Origin: SLST01 sp964458555
Lineage (GTDB): Bacteria; Spirochaetota; Spirochaetia; DSM-27196; SLST01
NCBI GenBank assembly: GCA_964458555.1
Contig: CAYWJH010000002.1
Span: forward strand, 1 to 64,000
DNA: 64,000 nucleotides
Direction of reading: 5' to 3'
Notes under the pieces: generated by a model
The model's database searches: none
Seen by the model: only the letters and a program-made list of their open reading frames with translations
Told to the model about the DNA's origin: nothing
Made by a program: the position numbers and the translations under genes
In this document: positions 42,898 to 51,318 of the stretch, piece by piece
Layout of the letters: every line of letters starts with the position of its first letter
Numbering within the stretch: the stretch's first letter is position 1

Positions 42898-44312
42898 CGC
42901 GCGCTCCTGCCGGCCCGGCTCTGATCGCCCCCGGGCCGGTCACCCGCGAAGAAGGCACGGTGCACGACCTTGAGCGTCTGCTCGCGGTCTCGACCATGGA
43001 CGACAAAGGATATATTCATCTCCGAGGATCCCTGCGCGATCGCGAGCACGTTGATCGCCGCTTCGCCGAGCGCCTGAAACAGCCAGCCGGAGATGCCCGG
43101 TTTGCCGCGCATGTTCTCGCCGATCACCGCGACGATCTCCAGGTCTCGCTCGACGGCGACCCGCTGGATGACCTTACGGTGGAGCTCCTGGACGAGCTCG
43201 GTCTCGAGCGCCCGTTTCGCGCGTGGCGCATCGGCATCCGGGATAACGAAACAGATGCTGTGCTCAGAAGACGCCTGCGAAATCATGACGATGTTGATCT
43301 TCGCCGCGGCGAGCGTGGAGAAAATGCGCCCGGCGATTCCCGGAAGCCCGACCATGCCGCCGCCCTCGATGTTGAGCAGCGCGACGTTCTCGATGGACGC
43401 GATGCCGGTGATGTATTCGGCCTGCGAGCTCGTATGCGCGGCGATCTGCGTGCCTGCCGCGTCCGGGTTGAGCGTGTTCTTGATCCACAGCGGGATCCCC
43501 TTCTCGACCGCAGGGACCATCGTGTACGGGTGAATGACCTTCGCGCCGAAGTACGAGAGCTCCATCGCCTCCTGGTAACTGATCTCAGGGAGCACGAAGG
43601 CGCCCGGTACGAACCGGGGGTCGGCGCTGTAGACGCCGTCGACGTCGGTCCAGATCTCGATCGCGCTCGCCTCGGTGCCGGCGCCGACGATGGAAGCGGT
43701 GTAGTCGCTGCCGTTGCGCCCGAGCGTCGTGGTGACGCCCGTCTCGGTGGCCGCGATGAATCCGGTAACGACGGGCAGGTCCTCACCGTCAAGGTTGGCG
43801 CGGATGAGCTCGTAGCTGCGCGCGAAGTCCACCGTCGCGCTGCCGTGGTTGTCGTCGGTGCGGATGATCTCACGCGCATCCACGTACCGCGAAGGCAGGC
43901 CGCGCGCCGCCATAGCCGCGGCCACGATGACGCAGTTCAGCCGCTCGCCGTAGCCGACGATGAGGTCCTGGGTGCGCGCGGTGCACTCGCGGACGAGTCT
44001 GACGCCGTGCAGCAGCTCGCCCACCTCCTCGCAGAGCTGCTCGACCTGCGCGACGAGCGCGACGTCGTCGGGGCAGAGCGTGCGGGCGCTTGTGACGTGG
44101 CGCTCGCGCACCGTCTCCATGCGCTCGACGTATCCGTCGTAGCCCGCCGCAGCCTCGCCGGCGGCGTCGAGCAGCAGGTCGGTGACGCCCCTCATCGCCG
44201 AGAAGACGGCGCATACGCGTTCGTCGTGCTCGGCGTGTTCGATGGCGTCTATGACGCGGGAGATACGCTCGGGATCGGCGACCGAGCTCCCGCCGAATTT
44301 CATTATCTTCAT
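42894..44312 (-). CDS. lysC: Aspartate kinase
   Basis: 472 aa monofunctional enzyme. It phosphorylates aspartate at the head of the Lys/Thr/Met pathway. 'MKIMKFGGSSVADPERI' starts with the nucleotide site; 'VVTGFIAATETGVTTTLGRNGSDYTASI' and 'EIWTDVDGVYSADPR' follow. The C-terminal part holds two ACT domains ('VALLNIEGGGMVGLPGIAGRIF' and 'LEIVAVIGENMRGKPGISGWLF'), so feedback by Lys or Thr is expected; pairing with thrC favours Thr. ATG 44312 has GGAG upstream. No riboswitch is seen in the 85-base upstream gap. Confidence 0.94.
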   Translation of the reverse strand: MKIMKFGGSSVADPERISRVIDAIEHAEHDERVCAVFSAMRGVTDLLLDAAGEAAAGYDGYVERMETVRERHVTSARTLCPDDVALVAQVEQLCEEVGELLHGVRLVRECTARTQDLIVGYGERLNCVIVAAAMAARGLPSRYVDAREIIRTDDNHGSATVDFARSYELIRANLDGEDLPVVTGFIAATETGVTTTLGRNGSDYTASIVGAGTEASAIEIWTDVDGVYSADPRFVPGAFVLPEISYQEAMELSYFGAKVIHPYTMVPAVEKGIPLWIKNTLNPDAAGTQIAAHTSSQAEYITGIASIENVALLNIEGGGMVGLPGIAGRIFSTLAAAKINIVMISQASSEHSICFVIPDADAPRAKRALETELVQELHRKVIQRVAVERDLEIVAVIGENMRGKPGISGWLFQALGEAAINVLAIAQGSSEMNISFVVHGRDREQTLKVVHRAFFAGDRPGGDQSRAGRSAR

Positions 44313-44397
44313 CGCAGGACTCCGGGGGCGGATTTCATGAGAAATTCGTGACGACGTGGAAGTCGTCGCCGGTTCAGAGTATGATGAAGGTCGCCTG

Positions 44398-45465
44398 ATG
44401 CGCAACACGCAGACCACACGCAGCCTGCTCGCCCTCCTCCTCGCCACCGCGCTGGCAGCGGCGGCCGGCGCGGACGACGATCGCGGCCCGGGGGGTCCGC
44501 TCGCGGTGGCGCTCTCGTTTTCCCCGGAATACACGACACCGGTGGTCGACGCGGGAGGCGAGCCCGTCGCGCGCGTCGCAGACCTCAACGGGGACGGCCG
44601 GGCGGACGCGGCAGTGCTCACGGTAGCCGTAGACCTTGGGGTTCCCACGAGCGCCGAAGCCCTGTCCGACCCGCTGCGGCTGTACGCCGAGCAGTCGTTC
44701 GACCCGTTGTTCATCCTGGAGGTGCACCTTGCGGGACAGGAGGCGATCCTCACGGTGGAGCTGGGCCGTCGGACGGTGTGGACGGAGCTCGAGCTCGTTC
44801 CGCTCACCGATGCGTCGGCGCCGCTCGCTCTCGCCGTCGGCTTTCGCAGCCGATCCGCCTCGACCACCGAGCTCGTGGTCTTTCAGCACGACCACATCTC
44901 GCGATTCACCCTCGAGAACAGCCGCAACGAGCGCGGTCTGATGACGGACGTCACGTCCGACGGCGTCGTCGACATCGTCATCGCGCGTCGCGTGCCCGAA
45001 GCCGGTCGGGGATACGAAACCTTCCTCGGACTCCACGAGCTGCGTCCGGAGGGATTCGCACGGACCGCGTCGCTTCCGGTCGTGAGGACGGCCAACGCGT
45101 TTCTCGACGCCACCGCGGCGGAGATGGAGCAGGAGGAGTGGGAGTCGCTTCGCAAGCGCGTGGTGGGGTCCGCTGCGAACGGCCTGCTCTGCTCGGCGTT
45201 CCGCGGTGTCGCCGACGAAGACGAATTCGCCGACACCCGATTCGACTATCCCGAGACCGGAGAGGACATCACCACGGTCGTCTTCCCCCGGCTCGCAGAC
45301 AACCCGTTTCCCTCGCCCTACCTTGGACGCGCCTTTCGGATCGTGTTCCGCGTCGAGTGCTGCGAGGAACCGGCGCGCTTTTTCGAGGCGACCGTCGCGC
45401 TCGGCGCCAATCCGTTCGAGGGCTCGGTGCTCGCTTTCTTGACAGACGACGGAGGCGGGAAGTAG
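44398..45465 (+). CDS. Exported protein with a calcium-type D-x-[DN]-G loop; function unknown
   Basis: 355 aa. ATG 44398 follows AAGG and begins a signal peptide ('SLLALLLATALAAAAGA'); a possible -10 TATGAT is at 44380-44385. Residues about 62-72 ('VADLNGDGRADAAVL') are an FG-GAP/EF-like calcium loop, with a second weaker one at 'MTDVTSDGVVDIVI', suggesting beta-propeller-type repeats. A Cys-Cys pair occurs near the C-terminus ('RVECCEEP'). No named family recognised. The murA gene begins 9 bases after its stop and is likely on the same message. Confidence 0.7.
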   Translation: MRNTQTTRSLLALLLATALAAAAGADDDRGPGGPLAVALSFSPEYTTPVVDAGGEPVARVADLNGDGRADAAVLTVAVDLGVPTSAEALSDPLRLYAEQSFDPLFILEVHLAGQEAILTVELGRRTVWTELELVPLTDASAPLALAVGFRSRSASTTELVVFQHDHISRFTLENSRNERGLMTDVTSDGVVDIVIARRVPEAGRGYETFLGLHELRPEGFARTASLPVVRTANAFLDATAAEMEQEEWESLRKRVVGSAANGLLCSAFRGVADEDEFADTRFDYPETGEDITTVVFPRLADNPFPSPYLGRAFRIVFRVECCEEPARFFEATVALGANPFEGSVLAFLTDDGGGK

Positions 45466-45474
45466 CATCCCGGA

Positions 45475-46758
45475 GTGGATCGCTACATCGTTGAAGGAAG
45501 CTACCCCGTCCGCGGCCGCATCCGCGCGAGCGGCAACAAGAACGCCGCGCTGCCCTGTATCGCCGCGACCCTCCTGACCGACGAGACGGTCGTCCTGAAG
45601 AACGTTCCGGACATAGAGGATGTCCACGTCATGCTCGAGATCCTCCGCGAGGTCGGCGCCACCGTCGAGCACACGTCCACGCACGGTGAGTGGAAGGTCA
45701 CGACGCACGACATCCGCAGCTCCGAGGTCCCGCTCGAGATGGCGAAGAAGATACGCGCATCGATTCTCCTCGCCGGACCGCTGCTCGCTCGGACCGGCCG
45801 CGTGCAGCTGCCGCCTCCCGGCGGCGATGTGATCGGACGCCGCCGCCTCGACACGCACTTCCTCGCGCTGAGCGCGCTGGGAGCCCAGGTGGAGATCGAC
45901 GGAGTCTTCAACCTGACCGCGAACAAGCTCGTGGGCGTGGAGATCTTCCTCGACGAGGCGTCGGTCACGGCGACGGAGAACGCGATCATGGCGGCGGTGC
46001 TCGCCGAAGGCAGAACGGTCATCCAGAACGCCGCGAGCGAGCCGCACGTGCAGGACCTCTGCCGCATGCTCAACGCCATGGGGGCGAAGATCACCGGCAT
46101 CGGCTCGAACATCCTGACGGTCAACGGCGTGGCCAAGCTGGGGGGGGCCGAGTTCAAGATCGGGTCCGATTTCATGGAGGTCGGCTCCTTTATCGGCCTC
46201 GCGGCGGTGACCCGCGGCGAGCTCGTGATCGAGGACGCCGCTCCGCAGAACCTCAAGATGGTCCGACTCGCCTTCGCAAAACTGGGGATCCACTGGGAAC
46301 GCGACGGTGAGGACATCAGGGTCGCCGCCGGGCAGACGCTTCGCGTCGTGCCCGACATGGGCGGCATGATCCCCAAGATCGACGACGCGCCGTGGCCGGG
46401 CTTCCCGCCCGACCTCACGAGCATCATCACCGTCGTCGCTACGCAGGTCGAGGGAACCGTGCTCATCCACGAGAAGATGTTCGACGCGCGGATGTTCTTC
46501 GTCGACAAGCTGATCGGGATGGGCGCGCGGATCGTCCTCTGCGACCCGCACCGGGCGGTGGTCAGCGGTCCGTCGCGGTTGTCGGGTAGCGAGATGACCT
46601 CGCCCGACGTGCGCGCGGGGATGGCCATGGTGATCGCCGCGATCTGCGCCGAGGGGACGAGCGTGATCCACAACGTGTACCAGATCGAGCGCGGCTACGA
46701 GGACCTCGTGGGACGCCTGCGCCAGCTCGGCGCTCAGATCGGCCGGGGCGAAGGCTGA
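45475..46758 (+). CDS. murA: UDP-N-acetylglucosamine enolpyruvyl transferase (MurA), Cys-to-Asp form
   Basis: 427 aa, full length. First committed step of peptidoglycan synthesis: transfer of enolpyruvate from PEP to UDP-GlcNAc. 'ASGNKNAALPCIAATLL' is the substrate Lys/Asn region, 'RASILLAGPLLAR' and 'PPPGGDVIGRR' the catalytic loop. The catalytic Cys (Cys115 in E. coli) is Asp118 here (codon at 45826-45828). Enzymes with Asp at this position, as in Mycobacterium, Chlamydia and Borrelia, are active but not alkylated by fosfomycin. The GTG start at 45475 lacks a close Shine-Dalgarno; GGAGG lies about 20 bases upstream. Confidence 0.95.
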   Translation: MDRYIVEGSYPVRGRIRASGNKNAALPCIAATLLTDETVVLKNVPDIEDVHVMLEILREVGATVEHTSTHGEWKVTTHDIRSSEVPLEMAKKIRASILLAGPLLARTGRVQLPPPGGDVIGRRRLDTHFLALSALGAQVEIDGVFNLTANKLVGVEIFLDEASVTATENAIMAAVLAEGRTVIQNAASEPHVQDLCRMLNAMGAKITGIGSNILTVNGVAKLGGAEFKIGSDFMEVGSFIGLAAVTRGELVIEDAAPQNLKMVRLAFAKLGIHWERDGEDIRVAAGQTLRVVPDMGGMIPKIDDAPWPGFPPDLTSIITVVATQVEGTVLIHEKMFDARMFFVDKLIGMGARIVLCDPHRAVVSGPSRLSGSEMTSPDVRAGMAMVIAAICAEGTSVIHNVYQIERGYEDLVGRLRQLGAQIGRGEG

Positions 46759-46827
46759 CCAGGCGGGCCGCCCATCCGACGTGGAGCTCCATCATCCGGT
46801 CGTCGGGGCCCCGGTCGGGCGCGTCGG

Positions 46828-47598
46828 CTACTCCGCGCGGCGCCTGTGCGTCTCCGCTTCGTCTTCGGCCCGGAGCGTCTCGTACGCCGACTGAATCCTC
46901 TTGAACGCCTGCTCGGTCGCCTGCCGCTGCCGCTCGCTGAGCGAGACGGCGGTGTCGGGGTGAAACTGTGCGGCGAGCCGGCGGTACGCGGTGCGGACCT
47001 CCTCGTGGCTCGCGTCGCGCGCGATTCCGAGCACGGCGCACGCCTCGGCGTCGCGGAAGCGCCTGAGAACCAGCTCACGCGCGACGAACCCTTCGTCGAT
47101 GCCGGCCCTCCGCGCGATCGCCCGGACCTCCTCGCGCGCGGGCAGCGTGCCGCCTGCCTGGCCAATCGCCTCCCAGACGGCAGCCACGACGCGCTCGCGC
47201 TCCTCGAGCGGACACGCCGTCGTAAGCCGCGCCGCGTACGTGTCGATTCCGCTCCACCCGTGCGACGCTCCGGTGACGAGCATGCGCTCCACGATGCGAC
47301 GCGCCCAGCGGTCGGGATAGAACGGCCGCAGATTCGTCGCAAGGGAGGCGACCACCTCCGGATCGATCCGGGAGCGAGCGTGCAGGTAACCGACCAACTC
47401 GCCGGCGAGCGCGACCTGCCGCGGCAGCCAGGCGGGCGCGGCGCCGCCGTCGAGATAAGCCACCGTCGCGCGCTGCGCGCGAAACTCGGTCCAGACGAGA
47501 TCGACCAGAAAACCGATGAACAGCCCGAATACGGCACCGAAGACCCCGCCGGCCAGCCCGACGGCCAACCCGGCGAACGTTCCCCAGTATCGCCTCAT
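46828..47598 (-). CDS. DjlA-like membrane J-domain protein
   Basis: 256 aa. One Gly-rich N-terminal membrane helix ('FAGLAVGLAGGVFGAVFGLFIGFLV') is followed by a helical TerB-like domain (about 55-180) and a C-terminal J domain with the invariant H-P-D in 'LAAQFHPDTAV' ('DAEACAVLGIARDASHEEVRTAYRR'). The order matches E. coli DjlA, which recruits DnaK to the inner membrane. The ATG overlaps the stop of the large membrane protein upstream by 4 bases (ATGA), so it is the last gene of a three-gene operon. Confidence 0.85.
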   Translation of the reverse strand: MRRYWGTFAGLAVGLAGGVFGAVFGLFIGFLVDLVWTEFRAQRATVAYLDGGAAPAWLPRQVALAGELVGYLHARSRIDPEVVASLATNLRPFYPDRWARRIVERMLVTGASHGWSGIDTYAARLTTACPLEERERVVAAVWEAIGQAGGTLPAREEVRAIARRAGIDEGFVARELVLRRFRDAEACAVLGIARDASHEEVRTAYRRLAAQFHPDTAVSLSERQRQATEQAFKRIQSAYETLRAEDEAETHRRRAE

Positions 47599-49292
47599 TC
47601 GCGCGTGCCCAGCGCGACGTAGGAGAGCGCGAGGAACAGCAGCAGCGCCTGGAGCACGGTGGTCAGAATCGCGGTCACGGTCACGCTCAGCGACAGGAGC
47701 ATCGTCGACACGAGAAGCCGCTGCGCGAACTGGAGCGTGAGATAGAACGGGAGGATGAAAACCGGCGCCAGCGGGATGAGCACGAGCGTAGGAACGGGCG
47801 GCAGGTGAAGATAGCGGCTCCTATACCGCCAACCGAAGCCCATCAGCAGAAGCGAGAGGACGAGGAAGGTGAACGGGGCGACGAGCCGCATGAGGAACTC
47901 GGCCTCAACCGGCTCGGGGACCAGCCCGTACTCGTCGAGGACGGACACGGTCTGCGAAAGCGCGGCGATGCTCGCCGTCGAGGGCTCGCGCGAGACCGAG
48001 CCGAGCAGCCAGAGCTCCTGCGCAGAAGGTCGTACCTCGATCAGATGCTCGAGCGTGACCGAAGGACTCCCGGCGTGTACCGTCGGACCCATCCCGAGCG
48101 CGGGCGACTCCCGGTCGATGACGTTCACGACGAAGTGTCCGTTCGTGAGCTTGCCGTACTCGCTGGAAACGTGGAGCGTGCGCGTACCGTCCGGGGCGAT
48201 CCGTACGAGCTCGATCCTCTGCCCGTAAACCCCGCGCGCGGTGCGCACCAGCTTACCGATGGCGAGCAACTCGACGAAGTCGGGGCCGGAACGGTTCACG
48301 AAGACAACGTCGGGCGCACCGGGCATTCCCATCGCGGACTCCACCTCGTCGCGGAAGACCGCCATGGATCTGACCTGCTCCTCGGCGGCGCGCAGGTAGC
48401 GCTCGACGTCGACGTCCCGGGGATACTGCCCCGCCATATCCACAAACCGGTAGTACGCGTCAACGTAGTCCCCGCGGGTGAGCGCCGCCTTCGCCGCCTG
48501 TTTCGCCTGGAAGACCTCGTACTCGGCGCTCTCTTCGTCGTCGGGCGCGAGCGACTCGAGTCTTCCGAGCGATTCCGCCGCGATACGAGCAGCCTCATCG
48601 TTACCGGGCTCGAGCGCGCGAGCGAGCGTGGCCATGTAGTGCGCCGTCGAGAAGTCCTCCTCCTGCAGCGCAGCGGAGGCTCGGTCGACGAGCTCGGCGG
48701 CAGTCGCGCTCTCCGGGATCGCGAACCGCTCCTCGTCTCGCCCGGCTTCGACCCGCATCGCGTCCGCCCTCGCCTCGTCGCGAACCTCGATGAGCAGCTC
48801 CTCGACCTCCTCGCTCTCACCCACGAGCGCCAGATACTGGTCGAGATCTGAGAGCGCCTTGGTATAGTTCTGGTCGGCGCGTGCCTCGTCGGCGGACCGA
48901 CGCAGCCCGGTGGCGAGCGTGGTCGTAAACTCGAGCGATTCGACGCGCGACGCCGCGGCCGGGTACCCGACGAGGTAAGCGGCCGCGAACGCAAGCGTAA
49001 GGACGAGCAGGAGGGCAATCGACCGGCCGAAACGATCGAAGGTCGATCGCGCGGCTCCGGATGACTGCATGGGCACGATCCACCCGAAGACGAGCAGCGT
49101 CGCCCACCCCTGCCAGACCGGAGCGAGCCGCAGGAACTCGGCCCAGGTACGCGCGGTGACCCACGACCACTGGAACTCCGCCAGCACCGTCCTGGTCGTG
49201 AACGAGAAAATCGAAACGAGCAGGAACACTCCGTAGGCGAGCGCGTGGCAGATCACCGACGACGCGAGCAGCTTCTTCCAGGTCTCACCCAT
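47595..49292 (-). CDS. Unrecognised membrane protein with central TPR-like domain
   Basis: 565 aa. ATG 49292 is chosen over an upstream codon because it overlaps the preceding gene by only 8 bases and starts just before the first helix. Three membrane helices occupy residues 8-120. A large soluble part follows with TPR-like helical pairs ('KALSDLDQYLALVGESEEVEEL', 'ALTRGDYVDAYYRFVDMAGQYPRDVDVERYL') and then a beta-rich domain (about 330-440). Three or four more helices end the protein (455-560). I recognise no family. It is sandwiched between another membrane protein and the J-protein. Confidence 0.7.
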   Translation of the reverse strand: MGETWKKLLASSVICHALAYGVFLLVSIFSFTTRTVLAEFQWSWVTARTWAEFLRLAPVWQGWATLLVFGWIVPMQSSGAARSTFDRFGRSIALLLVLTLAFAAAYLVGYPAAASRVESLEFTTTLATGLRRSADEARADQNYTKALSDLDQYLALVGESEEVEELLIEVRDEARADAMRVEAGRDEERFAIPESATAAELVDRASAALQEEDFSTAHYMATLARALEPGNDEAARIAAESLGRLESLAPDDEESAEYEVFQAKQAAKAALTRGDYVDAYYRFVDMAGQYPRDVDVERYLRAAEEQVRSMAVFRDEVESAMGMPGAPDVVFVNRSGPDFVELLAIGKLVRTARGVYGQRIELVRIAPDGTRTLHVSSEYGKLTNGHFVVNVIDRESPALGMGPTVHAGSPSVTLEHLIEVRPSAQELWLLGSVSREPSTASIAALSQTVSVLDEYGLVPEPVEAEFLMRLVAPFTFLVLSLLLMGFGWRYRSRYLHLPPVPTLVLIPLAPVFILPFYLTLQFAQRLLVSTMLLSLSVTVTAILTTVLQALLLFLALSYVALGTRE

Positions 49293-50265
49293 GATCGACC
49301 TCACGCCTCCACTCCTCGAGCGAAGGAAGGAACACAAGCCCCGCGAAGAGCCCTACGCCCACCCCCGCGAGCAGGACTGCCGAGGCGAAGGGAAGCGCGC
49401 GCGAGTCGAAAGCCGCGATGAGCACGTCGCGAAGCACCCCGGTGTGTACGGCCGGAACGAGCCAGAACGCGAGCCGCAGCGCGGCGAGGACGAGGACGGC
49501 GTTGAACAGCGGCCAGCGCGTGAGCCGCGCGAGCGTCCACGAGCCGAGCAGATAGACTCCCAGGGCAACGAGGTTGAGGAGACCGGTGACGACTCGATCT
49601 CCGGAAAGCGCCAGCAGCCGCGCGGTAGTCGCGACGTCGTCGACGAGCCCGGCGAGAAGCGCCGGGGCGCGTACCATCGCGGGATACGAGTTGGCGAGGC
49701 CGCGCAGATCGATCGACGACTCGCCGTCGACTCTGGCCGGACGAGCGCCGGGCGGGAGGTCGAGCTCTCCTGAAGCCGGGTCGATGTCCGCCCGCGGTAG
49801 AACCGAGAAGCCGGGGATCCGCCCCTCCTCGTAGAGCGCAAGCGGAGCGAGCGAAACGCCGTCGCGTTCGAGCGCGTACATTCGCCAGCCGCCGGCGCGG
49901 ACGAGGCGACGCTCCGGCACGACGATGGCCGGATCGAGCGAAGCGGCGTCGGCGGCGCCGGCCATGAATCCGCCGGCCACGAGCGCGGCCGTCCAGACGA
50001 GGAAGAGAACGCCGATCGCCGGCGCGGGCGCCTGCATGCTGCGTACGCCCGAGAAGAGCGCGATCGCGCCGGCGAGGAGGACAGAGGCCGGCCAGGCGAG
50101 CGTCAGCGCGTGCAGGAATCGTCGGATGAACGGCGGCGAGAGACGTGCCCCGGATGGATCAAAGCCGATAACATAGGCATGCGCTACGATCAGCGCGCTC
50201 GAGGCGAGCACGATCAGAGCAAACCAGAACAGGAATCGCACCAGCAGGCGGATTACGGCTTTCAC
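49285..50265 (-). CDS. Unrecognised integral membrane protein
   Basis: 326 aa. Four membrane helices at the N-terminus (residues 5-120), a soluble loop of about 110 residues containing 'VVPERRLVRAGGWRMYALERDG', and four helices at the C-terminus (210-315). The outline of helices flanking a beta-rich loop resembles the LptF/LptG permeases only superficially; I see no sequence signature for them. The GTG at 50265 is preferred because a TTG at 50301 gives a polar His/Arg-rich extension; neither has a good Shine-Dalgarno. First gene of the operon ending in the DjlA-like gene, directly beside the oriC-like region. Confidence 0.65.
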   Translation of the reverse strand: MKAVIRLLVRFLFWFALIVLASSALIVAHAYVIGFDPSGARLSPPFIRRFLHALTLAWPASVLLAGAIALFSGVRSMQAPAPAIGVLFLVWTAALVAGGFMAGAADAASLDPAIVVPERRLVRAGGWRMYALERDGVSLAPLALYEEGRIPGFSVLPRADIDPASGELDLPPGARPARVDGESSIDLRGLANSYPAMVRAPALLAGLVDDVATTARLLALSGDRVVTGLLNLVALGVYLLGSWTLARLTRWPLFNAVLVLAALRLAFWLVPAVHTGVLRDVLIAAFDSRALPFASAVLLAGVGVGLFAGLVFLPSLEEWRREVDHG

Positions 50266-50343
50266 CGGCCAGATCGTAGCATGGCCCCGGTGTCGATGCA
50301 ATAATCGCAGCGGCCTTCAGAAAACCTCGCCTTTGCCCACAGG

Positions 50344-50352
50344 TTATCCACA
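50344..50352 (+). promoter_or_regulatory. Perfect DnaA box
   Basis: TTATCCACA, exact consensus, three bases after a relaxed copy. Confidence 0.6.
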
Positions 50353-50568
50353 AGCTGAAACGCCCCTGCATGGCCGTTTCAGCGCGTTCACAGGCGAAGC
50401 GAAGTTCCTCAAATGTGCCAAAATCGACCCCGAAACCGGATAACTTGTTTTGATAAAGAGAATTACAGGAATGTCAACTGATTCCGGACGTTTTCTGAAG
50501 GTTTCGCCGGGACCAGGGTGTTAAAACCTGTATAGCGGTTCGCCGGAGACGACCGCGTTTTGCACGAG

Positions 50569-50577
50569 TTATCCACA
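50569..50577 (+). promoter_or_regulatory. Perfect DnaA box
   Basis: TTATCCACA, exact consensus, same orientation as the one at 50344 and 225 bases from it. Confidence 0.6.
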
Positions 50578-50607
50578 GGCAACCTCACACTGCATCACGC
50601 GTGCCAA

Positions 50608-51318
50608 CTATCGGCACTCGAGACGGTATCCACGACCGCGGGAGCAGGAGATCGTGGGCGGTACAGGCCAGGCGGCGGCGGCCAGCGCAAGCCTGGCGCG
50701 CAGGCGGGAGAGCTGCATGTCGACGGCCCTGCTGGTCGGACCGTGGTCCGGGACGACCGCCTGGAGAGCCTCCCGGGGCACCGGGTCGTCACCGGCCCGC
50801 GCGAGCATCTCGAGCATTGCGAGTTGCGCCGGCGAGATATCCACGCGGCGGTCCGGATACTCGCCGTCGGCGGCGATCCAGTACCGTCCCCAGTGCAGGC
50901 GGCCGCCGGCGCACCGCAGGGATACTCGCTCGAGCAAGCGCCGCACGCGATAGCGAAGCTCCTGCGTGGTCCAGGGCTCCGCGAGCACGTCATCGCAGAC
51001 GTCGTCGCCGAGCGTGTCGAGCGAAGCAGGTGAACCGTAGAGGAGAACCGGCGGAAGATGCCCTGCTCGGGGCAACGGTGCGTCGTGGTGCGCCGCGACA
51101 CCCACCGGCCGTATGATCAGAACGGGGACCTCGTCGGCAGACACCAGAGTACGCGCCTCCCTGTCGTCGAGGCCGCGTACGATCCAGCGGGGTTCAGACT
51201 CGAATGCGAGCCGAACGCGCTCGCGGGTGTAATCATCCACCCCGACGAGCCACAGCTCGGACGTGGGTGGATCAGGATTCTTCTTTGAGCTTGCGCTTGA
51301 GCGCCTCGAGCTCTTCAT
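50608..51318 (-). CDS. Winged-helix regulator with degenerate receiver domain
   Basis: 236 aa. The C-terminal ~95 residues are an OmpR/PhoB-type winged helix ('DISPAQLAMLEMLARAGDDPVPREALQ', 'SRAVDMQLSRLRARL', 'SRGRGYRLE'). The N-terminal ~120 residues have receiver-like length and strands ('LWLVGVDDYTRERVRLAFE', 'PVLIIRPVGV', 'PPVLLYGSP') but the phosphoacceptor Asp position reads 'IIRPV' and the conserved Thr/Lys are not evident. It is therefore a pseudo-receiver, likely controlled without phosphorylation. The ATG at 51318 lies inside the pspA coding end (47-base overlap); a GTG about 25 codons further in is an alternative start. Last gene of the PspA cluster. Confidence 0.75.
   Translation of the reverse strand: MKSSRRSSASSKKNPDPPTSELWLVGVDDYTRERVRLAFESEPRWIVRGLDDREARTLVSADEVPVLIIRPVGVAAHHDAPLPRAGHLPPVLLYGSPASLDTLGDDVCDDVLAEPWTTQELRYRVRRLLERVSLRCAGGRLHWGRYWIAADGEYPDRRVDISPAQLAMLEMLARAGDDPVPREALQAVVPDHGPTSRAVDMQLSRLRARLALAAAAWPVPPTISCSRGRGYRLECR

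Larger units (their letters stand above)
50302..50592. other. AT-rich region with DnaA boxes and inverted repeats (oriC-like)
   Basis: Part of the longest gene-free stretch (50266-50607). Perfect DnaA boxes TTATCCACA lie at 50344-50352 and 50569-50577 on the plus strand, a relaxed one (TTGCCCACA, 50333-50341) sits just before the first, and TTATCCGGT is on the minus strand near 50436-50444. Between them about 120 bases fall to 46% G+C, with a 40-base core near 30% (50441-50480). CCTTCAGAAAAC (50314-50325) is repeated inverted at 50490-50501, and GCTGAAACG/CGTTTCAGC (50354-50362, 50375-50383) forms a hairpin. No dnaA, dnaN or gyrB gene is nearby, and flanking genes do not diverge. Confidence 0.5.

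Noticed and set aside
44313..44397. Lysine riboswitch or threonine attenuator before lysC-thrC
   Set aside because: Only 85 bases between divergent genes; no Lys-box core, leader peptide or terminator pair is visible.
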